Positions 21,931-31,538 of a stretch of 55,789 bases of DNA are shown here, in pieces; position 1 is the first letter of the stretch; each line of letters starts with the position of its first letter. The notes under the pieces were generated by a model. That model did not search any database. It was not told the DNA's origin and worked only from the letters and a program-made list of their open reading frames with translations. The translations under genes and the position numbers were made by a program. This stretch comes from an uncultured Verrucomicrobiota bacterium (lineage in GTDB: Bacteria; Verrucomicrobiota; Kiritimatiellia; RFP12; UBA1067). Location of the stretch: the NCBI GenBank assembly GCA_947305775.1, contig CAMZEN010000014.1, positions 1-55,789 of the forward strand. The letters run 5' to 3'.

Positions 21931-21960
21931 TTGCGCAGAGAGGCCCATTTTCGGTATAAT
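21931..21960 (+). promoter_or_regulatory. fusA promoter
   Basis: TTGCGC (21931-21936) and TATAAT (21955-21960, in CGGTATAAT) with an 18-nt spacer. A leader of about 35 nt carries AAGGAAGG before the ATG at 22003. TTGACA at 21905 is too far away to pair. Confidence 0.65.
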
Positions 21961-22002
21961 ATACCCTCAAATTTCATCCATCAAGGAAGGTAGAAAGAAA
22001 AA

Positions 22003-24102
22003 ATGGCTAAGCGAGACATTCCGCTAGAAAGAGTACGCAACTTCGGCATCATGGCCCATATCGACGGCGGCAAGACGACGACGTCGGAGCGTATCCTTTT
22101 CTATTCCGGCAAGAACTACAAGATCGGCGAAGTGCACGATGGCGCCGCTACGATGGACTTCATGGTCCAGGAGCAGGAGCGCGGCATTACGATCCAGTCC
22201 GCCGCTACGACGGTCATGTGGGGCAACTACCGCCTGGCTCTGATTGATACTCCCGGACACGTGGACTTCACGGCTGAAGTCGAGCGCTCGCTGCGCGTTC
22301 TTGACGGTGCCGTGGCGCTCTACTGCGCGGTCGGCGGCGTCCAGCCCCAGTCCGAGCAGGTGTGGCGTCAGTCCGAGAAGTACAAGGTGCCTAAGATCGC
22401 GTTCGTCAACAAGATGGACCGCGTCGGCGCGAATTTCTACAATGTAATGGATCAGATGAAGAACCAGCTCGGTGCGAATCCCGTTCCGATGGTTCTGCCG
22501 ATCGGCGCCGCCGACACATTCGAGGGCGTCATCGACCTCGTCAACATGAAGGCTCTCTACTTCGATATGAAGAGCCTCGGCAAGACCGTCATCGAGAAGG
22601 ATATTCCTGAGGAATATATGGAGAAGGCCAAGGAATACCGCCAGAAGATGGTCGAGAGCGCCGCCGAGCAGGATGATGCGCTCATGGAGAAGTTCTTCGC
22701 TGGCGAGGAGCTTACGGTCCCCGAAATCAAGGCTGCGATCCGCAAGGGCTGCCTTGCCCGTACGATCACACCGGCGTTCTGCGGCAGCGCGTTCAAGGAC
22801 AAGGGCGTCCAGCCTCTTCTCGACGCGATCTGCGACTATCTGCCTTCGCCGCTCGACACGGGCGCGGCGGTCAGTGCCGACGATCCCAGCCAGAAGCGCG
22901 AAGTGAGCGATGACGAGCCTTTCTGCGGCCTCGCGTTTAAGATCATGTCCGACAAGAACATGGGCAAGATCACGTTCGTCCGCGTCTATTCGGGCACTCT
23001 GAAGCTCGGCGCCGAGCTGCTTGACTCGACGATCAACCAGGAGCAGCGCATCAGCCGTCTCTTCCGCATGCACGCGGCGAAGCAGGAGCCTCTCGACGAG
23101 GCCCGCGCCGGCGACATCGTGGCCTGCGTCGGTCTTACCCAGACGCGCACGGGCGACACGCTTTGCGACCCGGAGCATCCTATCACACTCGAGTCCATCG
23201 ACTTCCCTGCGCCTGTCATCTCGGTTGCCGTCAAGCCGAAGAGCCGCGGCGACAACGAGAAGCTCGGCGTCGCACTCCACGCGCTCGCAATGGAAGACCC
23301 GACCTTCGTCGTCAGCTTCGACCAGGAGACTTCCGAGACGATCATCGCCGGCATGGGCGAGCTCTACCTCGAGGTCATCGTCGACCGTCTGAAGCGCGAG
23401 TTCAACGTCGATTGCGACGTCGGCGCGCCTCAGGTCGCATACCGCGAGACGATCACGGTTCCGGTCGACAACGAGTACAAGCACGTCAAGCAGTCCGGCG
23501 GCCGCGGCCAGTACGCGCACGTCTGCCTCAAGCTCGCTCCGCAGGAGCCCGGCAAGGGCTTCGAGTTCGTCAACGAGGTCAAGGGCGGCGTCATCCCGAC
23601 GGAGTACATCCCGGCGGTCGAGAAGGGCGTCAAGAAGGCGCTCGAGAGCGGTCCTCTCGCGGGCTTCCCGGTCGTGGACGTCAAGGCGACGGTCTACTTC
23701 GGCAGCTACCATGAGGTCGACTCGAACGAATTCGCGTTCATCACCTGCGCCATGCAGTGCTTCAAGCAGGCGTTCCTCAAGGCGAAGCCGCAGCTTCTCG
23801 AACCCATGATGGACGTCGAGGTCGCTGTCCCCGAGCAGTACATGGGCGCCGCCAACGGCTCCATCAACCAGCGTCGCGGACGCGTCGAGGGCATGGAGGA
23901 GCGTGCGGGCGTCAAGCTCATCAAGGCGACTGTTCCGCTAGGCGAGATGTTCGGCTATTCAAACGCCATCCGCACGGTTACCCAGGGTCGCGGCACCTTT
24001 ACCATGATCTTCAAGCAGTACGAGGCGGTTCCGAAGGCCATTGCCGAGGAAGTTGTCCAGAAGAGGATCAAGGAAGGCAAGGTACGCGCTTCCGCTGAGT
24101 AA
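22003..24102 (+). CDS. fusA: Translation elongation factor G
   Basis: Full-length 699-residue EF-G, the GTPase that drives ribosomal translocation. G1 [10 protein letters not shown]2 region [12 protein letters not shown]3 DTPGHVDF and G4 NKMD are present, as are domain IV ([19 protein letters not shown]) and the C-terminal [11 protein letters not shown]. The P-loop has GG where most EF-Gs have AG (AHIDAGKTT), a conservative change. It stands alone, without rpsL, rpsG or tuf, so the organism may carry another copy elsewhere or have a dispersed str operon. Strongly GC-biased codon use fits high expression. Confidence 0.97.
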   Translation: MAKRDIPLERVRNFGIMAHIDGGKTTTSERILFYSGKNYKIGEVHDGAATMDFMVQEQERGITIQSAATTVMWGNYRLALIDTPGHVDFTAEVERSLRVLDGAVALYCAVGGVQPQSEQVWRQSEKYKVPKIAFVNKMDRVGANFYNVMDQMKNQLGANPVPMVLPIGAADTFEGVIDLVNMKALYFDMKSLGKTVIEKDIPEEYMEKAKEYRQKMVESAAEQDDALMEKFFAGEELTVPEIKAAIRKGCLARTITPAFCGSAFKDKGVQPLLDAICDYLPSPLDTGAAVSADDPSQKREVSDDEPFCGLAFKIMSDKNMGKITFVRVYSGTLKLGAELLDSTINQEQRISRLFRMHAAKQEPLDEARAGDIVACVGLTQTRTGDTLCDPEHPITLESIDFPAPVISVAVKPKSRGDNEKLGVALHALAMEDPTFVVSFDQETSETIIAGMGELYLEVIVDRLKREFNVDCDVGAPQVAYRETITVPVDNEYKHVKQSGGRGQYAHVCLKLAPQEPGKGFEFVNEVKGGVIPTEYIPAVEKGVKKALESGPLAGFPVVDVKATVYFGSYHEVDSNEFAFITCAMQCFKQAFLKAKPQLLEPMMDVEVAVPEQYMGAANGSINQRRGRVEGMEERAGVKLIKATVPLGEMFGYSNAIRTVTQGRGTFTMIFKQYEAVPKAIAEEVVQKRIKEGKVRASAE

Positions 24103-24136
24103 CAATCCACAGTAGACGCAAAACAGGGCGACGCCA

Positions 24137-24889
24137 ATGCTTGAGGTCACTATACTGGCCATATTGCAAGGCGTCGCCGAGTTTTTGCCGATATCCAGTT
24201 CCGGGCATCTCGTAATCGGGCAGCACTTCCTTGGCGTTGACGAGCCGGGGATGCGGCTGGACCTTTTCCTTCATGTAGGCACCCTTGCGAGCATTGCGGT
24301 ATTCTACTGGGCGACGATATGGCGAATCCTTCGCAACAGGGAGTGGCTCTATGTCGTCAAGGTGGTTGTTAGTGCGTTGCCGGCGATTCTTGTGTATCTC
24401 TGTTTCAAGGACTTCATTGACGGAATGTTCGAGAATACACGGATGGTCGGGGCTCTTCTGATGTTCACGGGTGCGGTTCTGATAGGAACTCGGTACCTGC
24501 CGCGAGGCTCCAAGGACGTAAGCCTTATCCGGGCGCTTCTTATGGGGCTTGGACAGGCCTTGGCGCTTTTGCCTGGCGTTTCCAGAAGTGGAATGACCCT
24601 TGCCAGCGCACGTGGCGGCAGGGTTGATGCCGAGAAGGCTGCCGAGTTCTCTTTTTTGATGTCCGCGCCTCTCATAATTGGCGGTGCAGTGCTCGAGGTC
24701 GCCAAGAGCGGAGTCGGCTCGGATTCCGGTGAGATCGGCTGGGGTCTTACGATATATGGCGCTGTCCTATCTGCCGTAGTCGGCTATTTTTCGCTGAAGT
24801 TCCTTGTTAAGGCGCTGAAGGGAAAATGGTTCTGGCTCTTTGGGCCATACTGCATTGTTGCAGGGCTCGTCACGCTTTTGCTTGTTTGA
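24137..24889 (+). CDS. uppP: Undecaprenyl-diphosphatase (bacitracin resistance family)
   Basis: A 250-residue polytopic membrane protein that recycles undecaprenyl diphosphate to the monophosphate carrier lipid. Both BacA/UppP signatures are present: QGVAEFLPISSSGHL near the N-terminus (catalytic Glu/Ser region) and LLPGVSRSGMTLA in the second half. About seven to eight membrane segments, the usual layout. It is slightly shorter than the typical 265-280 residues. It starts 34 nt after fusA and may share its transcript. Confidence 0.93.
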   Translation: MLEVTILAILQGVAEFLPISSSGHLVIGQHFLGVDEPGMRLDLFLHVGTLASIAVFYWATIWRILRNREWLYVVKVVVSALPAILVYLCFKDFIDGMFENTRMVGALLMFTGAVLIGTRYLPRGSKDVSLIRALLMGLGQALALLPGVSRSGMTLASARGGRVDAEKAAEFSFLMSAPLIIGGAVLEVAKSGVGSDSGEIGWGLTIYGAVLSAVVGYFSLKFLVKALKGKWFWLFGPYCIVAGLVTLLLV

Positions 24890-24894
24890 TTTGC

Positions 24895-24920
24895 GGCGCT
24901 CGGCATGGGCGCCATTTGTT
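24895..24920 (+). terminator. Weak hairpin after uppP
   Basis: GGCGC / GCGCC stem with a 9-nt loop followed by ATTTGTTT. Short stem and interrupted T-tract, so only a possible terminator. Confidence 0.3.
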
Positions 24921-24942
24921 TAAAGCGCATTTTGCGCAGATT

Positions 24943-24951
24943 TGGTATACT
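24943..24951 (+). promoter_or_regulatory. Extended -10 promoter of metY, leaderless spacing
   Basis: TGGTATACT, with the -10 ending 8 nt before the ATG at 24960. Initiation at the usual distance would fall at or next to the start codon. No Shine-Dalgarno sequence can fit. Confidence 0.65.
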
Positions 24952-24959
24952 ATACACTT

Positions 24960-26237
24960 ATGAAAATTGACACTCTCTGCGTGCAGGGCGGCTGGTCACC
25001 AAAGTGTGGTGAGCCGCGCCAGGTTCCTATCTATTCGTCTACGACGTTCAAGTATGACACGACGCAGCACATGGCCGATCTTTTCGACCTCAAGGCGGCG
25101 GGCTATTTCTATACGCGTCTTGCGAATCCCACCAACGACGAGGTGGCCAAGAAGATCGCCGCGCTTGAGGGCGGCGTGGCGGCGATTCTGACCAGTTCCG
25201 GGCAGGCGGCTTCTACGTTCGCAGTGCTGAACCTTTGCGGCGCAGGAGACCATGTGGTGTCGTCCGCCCAGATATATGGCGGAACGTTCAATCTTTTTGC
25301 GGTGTCGCTGAAGAAGCTTGGAATCGAGTTTACGTTCGTCGACCCGGACGCCAGCGAGAAGGAGATACAGAAGGCGTTCCGCCCGAACACAAAATGCGTT
25401 TTCGGCGAGACGGTTGCGAATCCTTCTGGGTGCGTCCTTGACATCGCCAAGTTCGCCAAGGTCGCACACAGGAATGGAGTGCCGCTGATAGTGGATAACA
25501 CCTTCCCGACACCGATCCTCTGCAGACCCTTCGAGTTCGGTTGCGACATAGTCACCCATGCGACCACTAAGTACATGGATGGCCACTCCTCGCAGGTCGG
25601 CGGCTGCATTGTCGACAGCGGCAACTTCGACTGGGCGGCGCATGCGGACAAATTCCCGGGTCTTGTAGAGCCCGACGCCTCATACCATGGTCTCAGCTAC
25701 GTCAAGACGTTCGGCAAGCTTGCCTACATCACTAAATGCACAGCCCATCTGATGCGTGATTTCGGGTCGATACCGTCGCCATTCAATGCGTTCCTGGTCA
25801 ACCTTGGGCTTGAAAGCCTTCATCTCAGGATACGCCGTCACGCCGAGAGCGCGCTCAAGATCGCCAAGTGGCTCAAGACGCAGAAGAAGGTTGCGTGGGT
25901 CAACTTTGCGGGCCTGCCCGATTCGAAGTACAACAAGCTTGTCAAAAAGCAGTTTGATGGACCTTCGCCGTGCGGTGTAATGACGTTCGGAATAAAGGGC
26001 GGACGCGAGGCCTCCATCAAGTTCATGGATTCGCTAAAGCTCATCGGCATCGTAACCCATGTCGCCGACGCATGGAGCTGCGTGTTGCATCCTGCATCGC
26101 ACACCCATCGCCAGCTCACGGACGAGCAGCTTAAGGCTGCCGGAATACCGCCAGACTTGATAAGGCTTTCGGTGGGGCTTGAGGATCCGGACGATCTTAT
26201 TGCAGATCTCAAGCAGGCACTCTCGAAGGTTAAGTGA
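24960..26237 (+). CDS. metY: O-acetylhomoserine sulfhydrylase / Cys-Met metabolism PLP enzyme
   Basis: A 425-residue PLP enzyme of the Cys/Met metabolism family. It is of the MetY type, which makes homocysteine from O-acetylhomoserine and sulfide. Landmarks are YTRLANPTNDEVAKKIAALEGG, VVDNTFPTP-like IVDNTFPTPILCRPFEFG, and the PLP lysine in HATTKYMDGHSS. The C-terminal SVGLEDPDDLIADL is typical. ATG 24960 lies 8 nt after the -10, so the mRNA is probably leaderless. An upstream in-frame TTG (24942) falls inside the promoter and is rejected. Substrate preference (acetyl- or succinyl-homoserine) cannot be fixed from sequence alone. Confidence 0.88.
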   Translation: MKIDTLCVQGGWSPKCGEPRQVPIYSSTTFKYDTTQHMADLFDLKAAGYFYTRLANPTNDEVAKKIAALEGGVAAILTSSGQAASTFAVLNLCGAGDHVVSSAQIYGGTFNLFAVSLKKLGIEFTFVDPDASEKEIQKAFRPNTKCVFGETVANPSGCVLDIAKFAKVAHRNGVPLIVDNTFPTPILCRPFEFGCDIVTHATTKYMDGHSSQVGGCIVDSGNFDWAAHADKFPGLVEPDASYHGLSYVKTFGKLAYITKCTAHLMRDFGSIPSPFNAFLVNLGLESLHLRIRRHAESALKIAKWLKTQKKVAWVNFAGLPDSKYNKLVKKQFDGPSPCGVMTFGIKGGREASIKFMDSLKLIGIVTHVADAWSCVLHPASHTHRQLTDEQLKAAGIPPDLIRLSVGLEDPDDLIADLKQALSKVK

Positions 26238-26249
26238 CAGATTGGCGGC

Positions 26250-29200
26250 ATGCCACAGAAAGATACCACATATATGGACAGAAAATATATCTCGAAGTTG
26301 GATAAGATAGATTGGTTGGTCGCGGCGGGGTTCGCTGTCGTTTCAGCTGTGCTTTACTTGGCATCGGTGGCCAACTTCGCATATCCTGGCGAAAGCGCAC
26401 ATTTGACCGCTCTATGGAGAGGACTTGACTTCGCGAAAGTGGCGCCATATCCATTGACCGCTTTCTTCGCGAAGCTCTTCGGCTCAGGCAACGCCATCGC
26501 CCCGATTTGCGGTGTCGTTTCGGTTGCGGCGGTATATGTCTTGTCGGTGTTCTTCGTGCGGCAGCGCATAAATGGCGAGAACATGCAGCGCTTTGCTGTT
26601 CCGGCGAGCAGGCTTGCCGGTTTTGTGGCGGCGACTGTGTTCATGTTGACGCCCGCCGTAAGATCTGCCGCGACCCATCTTGAGCCGCGCATGTTTGCCG
26701 TTGCGTGGATGCTGCTTTCGCTCCTTGTTGCGTTGCCATGGTCTTCGGCATCCACATGGACTGGTCGGCTCGCCGCGGTGGTGTTTGGCGTCATGTGGGG
26801 GCTTGGCGCCTCCGACACGCCTCTATTTGTCACAATGCTTCCCGTTGCGCTTGCCGTGACTGTGGTGTTGCCGCTTCGCCGCGGACGCAAGCCTTATTCA
26901 GAGGCAACGCTTTTCCTGTTGTGCAGCATCGTTACTTTCTTCATATCGGTGGCGGTGGGAACCGGTGACATGGTTGAAGGGCTTACGAACCTGTGGAATG
27001 CGTTCAAGGACTATTCCAGACCAGATGGTTGGTTGATGGTTCTTTTCTTCACGACGATTCCGTTTGTAGTGTCTCTCTTCTCCAGCAATAAGGCGTTTAA
27101 CGAGGAGAGCGGATGGGTGCAATGGATATTCCACATATCAATGGGATTCTGCTCCATCATAGCTGTGGCGACTCCGCTTTCGGCGTCGTCCATGCTTGGA
27201 GAGCTTGGGGTGTTTCCTGTGGCGTCAAGCCTGTTCGCGGCGTTTGTCGCTGGGTATCTTGCGGCATATTGGATTCTTGTTGCTCTTTCATCGGTTCGGG
27301 TCAATGAATCGCAAGATGCGGCCCCTGTGGCCACAAAAGGCCGCTTGTTCGCCTATGTTGCAGGCGGCATTCTGGCGGTCGTTTATGTATTCACGTCGTT
27401 TTTCAACCTGTTTACCTTTGATGGACGTTCTGGCGAGTTCGCCGACCGCATGGCGGAACGAATCCTCGACGACATTGGCGACCGTCACTGGATCATCACC
27501 GACGGCACGCTTGACGACCACCTTAGGATCATTGCGGCCGATCGTGGAACCGAAATCAACATAGTCTCATTGAGTAGGGATTTGGACAAGGATTATCTCG
27601 ACAGGCTTTCTTCGCTCGTAAAAGAAAAGAATGTAGGAGGGGATCGAAACGCCGACCTGTCCCTTTCTCTGTCGCTTGGCATACTGCCGTTCGTTCAGGA
27701 CTGGTTCGCAAGCGACCCGACAGTGCCTGAAAACGTCGTCGTGTTCGGAGCACCGGACCTGTGGCACTCTGCCGGGATAACGTCGGTTCCTGAGTTCGCG
27801 TTCTTCGGTGCGCTCCCTTCGCGCAGCGTAGATTGGTTTGCCGCATGGGATGGCATAAAGGCTTTCGTTGACGCGCCAAAGGGTTGGGGCAGCTACAGCA
27901 TGCGCAAAGTAAGGAATCCTGTCGAGCGTCGTCGCCTTGAATTGCGCAGACACCTTGGCTTTGTGGCAAACAATCTCGGCGTGTGGCTTCAGGACCAGGG
28001 TCGTGACGACGAGGCGTTCGAGATGTACGATTGCGTTCTGGAGACGGTCGATCCCGACAACATCTGTGCGTTGTTCAACGCATTTGAGATGGCTCAGGCT
28101 GGTCATGCAAAGGCCTCTGCGAAGAAGTTTGCATATGAAAAGCGCCTAAAGGCCATTGTCGACGATCCTAGCCGCCGTTATCGTCTTTGGTCGCTTTCAA
28201 CCTATTATGGCTACATCCGTAAACCCGAGGTGCTGATAAGGCTGGGCTTCGCATGGGCGCGCTCCGGCCGTCCTGGAGAGGCCCTTGCGCAGATTCGCCG
28301 TGCAATCGACTTCATACCCACCGACCGGCGCAGCTCGATCTTGAACATGATGGCCGCGCTCTATGCAAACGAGGAGGATCGCGCAAAGTCTCGCGAAATG
28401 TACGAGCAGGTCCTTGCGCAGAATTCCTCCGACCATGATGCTCTTATCGGCTTGATGCGTCTGTCGCTGATCGAGGGCGACAACGACAAGGCCCTTGAAT
28501 ATCTTGAGCGCGCCACCGCCGCCGGCGGCGATGATCCGCGAATCCGCATTGAGCTTGCGATGGCCGCACTGATGCGACAGGATCTGAACCGGGCGAAGGC
28601 GTTGCTTAAGGAGGTCACGGACGCGGACGCTACAGACCTCAGAGCATGGTCTCTCCTTGCTGCGGTCACTATGCAGCAAAGCGACGCGGCGAAGGAGCCG
28701 AGCGAAAAGGCTGCGTTCGACAAAGAACTCGAGAATGTGATACTGCCGGCGATGGAGGCCCAGACGCGCGATCCTGAGGATTACTACATCCAGACGACGC
28801 GTGCGTTTCTGCTTATGCGAAAGGGCGTCGAGAGCCGCCGTGCGGCTCGTGATGCATTTGCCGTGGCCGCCAAGGCACGTCCCGACATATCCGCTACGCA
28901 GGATCTCGTAATGGGTCTCGACATTTCCTTGGACGATCCAGAATCTGCCGAACGCCATGCAAGGGATGTCCTGAAGCGCAATCGCAATAGCGCGTTGGCG
29001 AACTACATAATGGGCTCGCTTTCGCTTAGGCGCCTCGAATACGATTCTGCGGAACGCTATCTCAGAAAGTCGGCGGACGCAAAGCGTCCTGTTGTCTTGG
29101 CGATGAACGACCTTGCCGAGGTGCTTCGCCGCAAGAAGAACTATCCCGAGGCCGAGCGTTATGCCAGAATGGCGGTTAAGACCGATCCACGTCTATACGT

Positions 29201-29468
29201 AGCGTGGGAAACGATCGGTGCCGTCTTAATGGATTCCAATGGAGACCTGGAAGAGGCGCATAAATGTATTGAAAAGGCGGTCGAGCTTTCGAAGGTCGAC
29301 GGCCGTGCTGAGGATGTCCGCATGCTTGTTTCGCTTGCCCGCGTGCTTTCCATGAAAGGGGACAAGAGAGCTGCCCGCGTGACGCTAAGGAAGATACAGA
29401 GCCGCGTAGGTGAACTCTCGGAGTTCGAAAAGGGCGAGTATGACGAGTTGATGAAAAATGTTCGCTGA
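26250..29468 (+). CDS. DUF2723-like membrane protein with large TPR domain
   Basis: A 1072-residue protein. The first half (residues about 20-390) has roughly ten hydrophobic segments and opens with YPGESAHLTALW, which resembles DUF2723/PMT-like glycosyltransferase-type membrane proteins (protein O-mannosyltransferase-related fold). A globular region (about 400-560) follows. The C-terminal half is packed with TPR helices (for example residues about 575-1060: GVWLQDQGRDDEAFEMYDCVLE, NMMAALYANEEDRAKSREMYEQVL). It likely transfers a lipid-linked sugar or organises envelope assembly. It starts 12 nt after metY and heads an operon with the Trp-rich protein and a decaprenyl-phosphate enzyme. An alternative ATG is at 26274. 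Function is inferred. Confidence 0.7.
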   Translation: MPQKDTTYMDRKYISKLDKIDWLVAAGFAVVSAVLYLASVANFAYPGESAHLTALWRGLDFAKVAPYPLTAFFAKLFGSGNAIAPICGVVSVAAVYVLSVFFVRQRINGENMQRFAVPASRLAGFVAATVFMLTPAVRSAATHLEPRMFAVAWMLLSLLVALPWSSASTWTGRLAAVVFGVMWGLGASDTPLFVTMLPVALAVTVVLPLRRGRKPYSEATLFLLCSIVTFFISVAVGTGDMVEGLTNLWNAFKDYSRPDGWLMVLFFTTIPFVVSLFSSNKAFNEESGWVQWIFHISMGFCSIIAVATPLSASSMLGELGVFPVASSLFAAFVAGYLAAYWILVALSSVRVNESQDAAPVATKGRLFAYVAGGILAVVYVFTSFFNLFTFDGRSGEFADRMAERILDDIGDRHWIITDGTLDDHLRIIAADRGTEINIVSLSRDLDKDYLDRLSSLVKEKNVGGDRNADLSLSLSLGILPFVQDWFASDPTVPENVVVFGAPDLWHSAGITSVPEFAFFGALPSRSVDWFAAWDGIKAFVDAPKGWGSYSMRKVRNPVERRRLELRRHLGFVANNLGVWLQDQGRDDEAFEMYDCVLETVDPDNICALFNAFEMAQAGHAKASAKKFAYEKRLKAIVDDPSRRYRLWSLSTYYGYIRKPEVLIRLGFAWARSGRPGEALAQIRRAIDFIPTDRRSSILNMMAALYANEEDRAKSREMYEQVLAQNSSDHDALIGLMRLSLIEGDNDKALEYLERATAAGGDDPRIRIELAMAALMRQDLNRAKALLKEVTDADATDLRAWSLLAAVTMQQSDAAKEPSEKAAFDKELENVILPAMEAQTRDPEDYYIQTTRAFLLMRKGVESRRAARDAFAVAAKARPDISATQDLVMGLDISLDDPESAERHARDVLKRNRNSALANYIMGSLSLRRLEYDSAERYLRKSADAKRPVVLAMNDLAEVLRRKKNYPEAERYARMAVKTDPRLYVAWETIGAVLMDSNGDLEEAHKCIEKAVELSKVDGRAEDVRMLVSLARVLSMKGDKRAARVTLRKIQSRVGELSEFEKGEYDELMKNVR

Positions 29469-30630
29469 GGTTTTCTTAGCTTCAACTCTTCAGATTGGAC
29501 CGTTCTGGCAACAATGGGACGGGCATAAGGCATTATGTCCGTTCTGGTCGCACGAGTCGGTGCCCGAAACGCAGCAGCGTGCCGAAGCCGACACAACCGA
29601 TGTCTTGTGGCCTGTGTTCACTTCGCATCGTGATTGGTGGCGCTTTTGCATTTTGATGCACTACCAGGAACAGAAGGAAGTCGGATACCAGTTTCAGATA
29701 ATCCCGATATGGTTCAATGGTAGAGACGCCAAAAGGGGTGGCGACTATTGGGGCCTTTTCCCGATTTGGGGACACCACCCGCATTTCCTGCTTATGTACG
29801 ATTGGGATTTCTGCCTGTGGCCGGTGTGGATGCGCTACAGGATGCCGCGGCCGAAGGAACACCGGTGGATGACGTCCAATGTTGTGCTTTTCCCGTTTAT
29901 CCATTGGCGCGACGACGGCTCGTGGGGCGTGTGGCCGATCTGCGGAACGGCCCACCAGCGTGAGAGCGACCACAGTTACGCAATATGGCCGTTGGCCACA
30001 TGGGCTTCATATCGTGAAGACCGTGACACTCCCGGCGCCGGGCGCTCATGGATGGTGTGGCCTCTCTATGCAAGCGTCGAGCGTGAACGTGAATCGCAGA
30101 CGATGCTGCTGCCTCCTTTCTTCTCATGGGTCGAAACCAGGTCGCGGCTAAGCTTGAAACGCAACCTTGAGCCAAGCACTGGATCGCGACTTCGTTGTCC
30201 TTGGCCGATTGTGGAGCTGGAGGATAACGAGAACCGCAACCGAGTAAGCGTGTTTCCGCTGTACGAAAGGGTGAAGCTAAAGGACTATGCTGACGGAAAG
30301 GCAGAATCTGATGTAACGCGCTTTGGATGGAAGCTTGTGGAGATATATAGGGACCGTCAAGGAGCTGTAGAAGAGACGCGCTTGTTTCCGTTTTGGACGA
30401 AGGGGCGGCGATACTTCCGTTTCTGGCCCTTCTGGTCGTCCGAGGCTGTGGACGATAGGGGAGAAGTCGTTTATAGCCGGAGCCTCAACATCATTCCCGT
30501 CCACTGGATTGACGCAATCGACCGCAATTGGTCTCCATACTGGACGCTATACGAGTCGCGCTCCAATCCAATCTATACAGATCATTCGCTTCTTTGGGGG
30601 ATCATACGATGGCGCAGGTTCAACGACTGA
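29458..30630 (+). CDS. Trp/Pro-rich repeat protein of unknown function
   Basis: A 390-residue protein built from about ten divergent repeats, each centred on a (F/W)P(F/I/L)(W/Y) motif: LFPIWGHHP, LWPVWMRYR, LFPFIHWRD, VWPICGTA, IWPLATW, VWPLYASV, LLPPFFSW, LFPFWTKG, FWPFWSSE. Spacing of about 25-45 residues and strand-turn-strand character suggest a beta-propeller or other closed beta-repeat fold. No clear signal peptide. It overlaps the previous gene by 11 nt and the next by 22 nt, so it is translated together with the membrane TPR protein and the decaprenyl-phosphate enzyme. Probably part of an envelope glycan machine. I know no experimentally described function for it. Confidence 0.75.
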   Translation: MFAEVFLASTLQIGPFWQQWDGHKALCPFWSHESVPETQQRAEADTTDVLWPVFTSHRDWWRFCILMHYQEQKEVGYQFQIIPIWFNGRDAKRGGDYWGLFPIWGHHPHFLLMYDWDFCLWPVWMRYRMPRPKEHRWMTSNVVLFPFIHWRDDGSWGVWPICGTAHQRESDHSYAIWPLATWASYREDRDTPGAGRSWMVWPLYASVERERESQTMLLPPFFSWVETRSRLSLKRNLEPSTGSRLRCPWPIVELEDNENRNRVSVFPLYERVKLKDYADGKAESDVTRFGWKLVEIYRDRQGAVEETRLFPFWTKGRRYFRFWPFWSSEAVDDRGEVVYSRSLNIIPVHWIDAIDRNWSPYWTLYESRSNPIYTDHSLLWGIIRWRRFND

Positions 30631-31538
30631 AGGCAATGAAGCTTGTCAGGCTTTGGGGGCGCGCACTCCGCGTCGACCAGTGGACCAAGAACGGCGTTGT
30701 CATGATGGCCTGGTTCTTTTCGGTCGCTGATTCGAGTCAGCGCGACATCGTTCGCGGATGGCAGTCTTTCTTGCTTGCGTTTGCAATGGCCGGTGCGTTT
30801 TCGCTCGTGTCGTCATCATTCTATCTTCTGAATGACGTGTCTGACTACGACTCCGACCGGCGGCATCCGGTCAAGCGCCACCGACCTGTTGCGTCAGGTC
30901 TTATCTCCCGCATGACGGCGGTGAGGGTCGCGTTGACTCTTTTTGCCGTCGGGTTCGCATATCCGGCGCTGGTCGTCATGATATTGCCTTCGCGTACACT
31001 TGCCTTCGGAACGGTTTTGGCATATACGGTGATGCAGTGTCTGTATACCGGATTCCTGAAACGGGTGCCGTATCTGGACGTAGTCACGCTTTCCGCAGGA
31101 TTCCTTCTTCGCGCCACCGCCGGCGCGGCGATAATCACGGCGTATATATCGCCTTGGCTTCTTGTGTGCACCTTGACGCTGTCCATGTTCCTTGCGTTCT
31201 GCAAGCGCAAGAACGAGAAGGAGACCGCCGCCGACTCGCGAGAGGTTCTCAGGCATTATCACAAGAAGACCCTCAACGCCTGCATAGTCGTTTCGGGAGT
31301 GCTTTCCTTTGCGGAGTATCTGGCATACACTATTACTTCAAAGATGGGAGCTCGTTTTCCTGGCCTTTGGACCACTTCGCTTTTTGTCCTTGCCGGTATC
31401 GTAAGGTATATGTATCTGGCTTGGGGCGCTGGCGATACCGGACGCCCCGAAAAGATTCTTCTTTCCGATAAGATTCTTTGGTGCATCCTTGCTGGATATG
31501 CCGCATGCTCGGTGGCGGCGGTCGCGGTTTCATTGTGA
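30609..31538 (+). CDS. UbiA-family decaprenyl-phosphate phosphoribosyltransferase-like protein
   Basis: A 309-residue polytopic membrane protein with the pattern of decaprenyl-phosphate phosphoribose synthases (UbiA fold). LRVDQWTKNGVV lies near the start, then the metal motif NDVSDYDSDRRHPVKRHRPVASG, and a second acid/basic loop (FCKRKNEKE). Such enzymes join PRPP to polyprenyl phosphate, the first step toward decaprenyl-phospho-arabinose or ribose donors used in envelope glycans. ATG 30609 lies inside the previous gene; its stop overlaps the GTG of folC (GTGA). Together with the upstream DUF2723-like protein it suggests pentose-containing surface glycans (inferred). Confidence 0.82.
   Translation: MAQVQRLKAMKLVRLWGRALRVDQWTKNGVVMMAWFFSVADSSQRDIVRGWQSFLLAFAMAGAFSLVSSSFYLLNDVSDYDSDRRHPVKRHRPVASGLISRMTAVRVALTLFAVGFAYPALVVMILPSRTLAFGTVLAYTVMQCLYTGFLKRVPYLDVVTLSAGFLLRATAGAAIITAYISPWLLVCTLTLSMFLAFCKRKNEKETAADSREVLRHYHKKTLNACIVVSGVLSFAEYLAYTITSKMGARFPGLWTTSLFVLAGIVRYMYLAWGAGDTGRPEKILLSDKILWCILAGYAACSVAAVAVSL

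Noticed and set aside
22024..23712. 562-codon open frame on the minus strand
   Set aside because: It lies entirely antisense to fusA. Its Asp/Val/Leu/Arg-rich sequence is the typical shadow of a strongly GC-biased gene and shows no domain.
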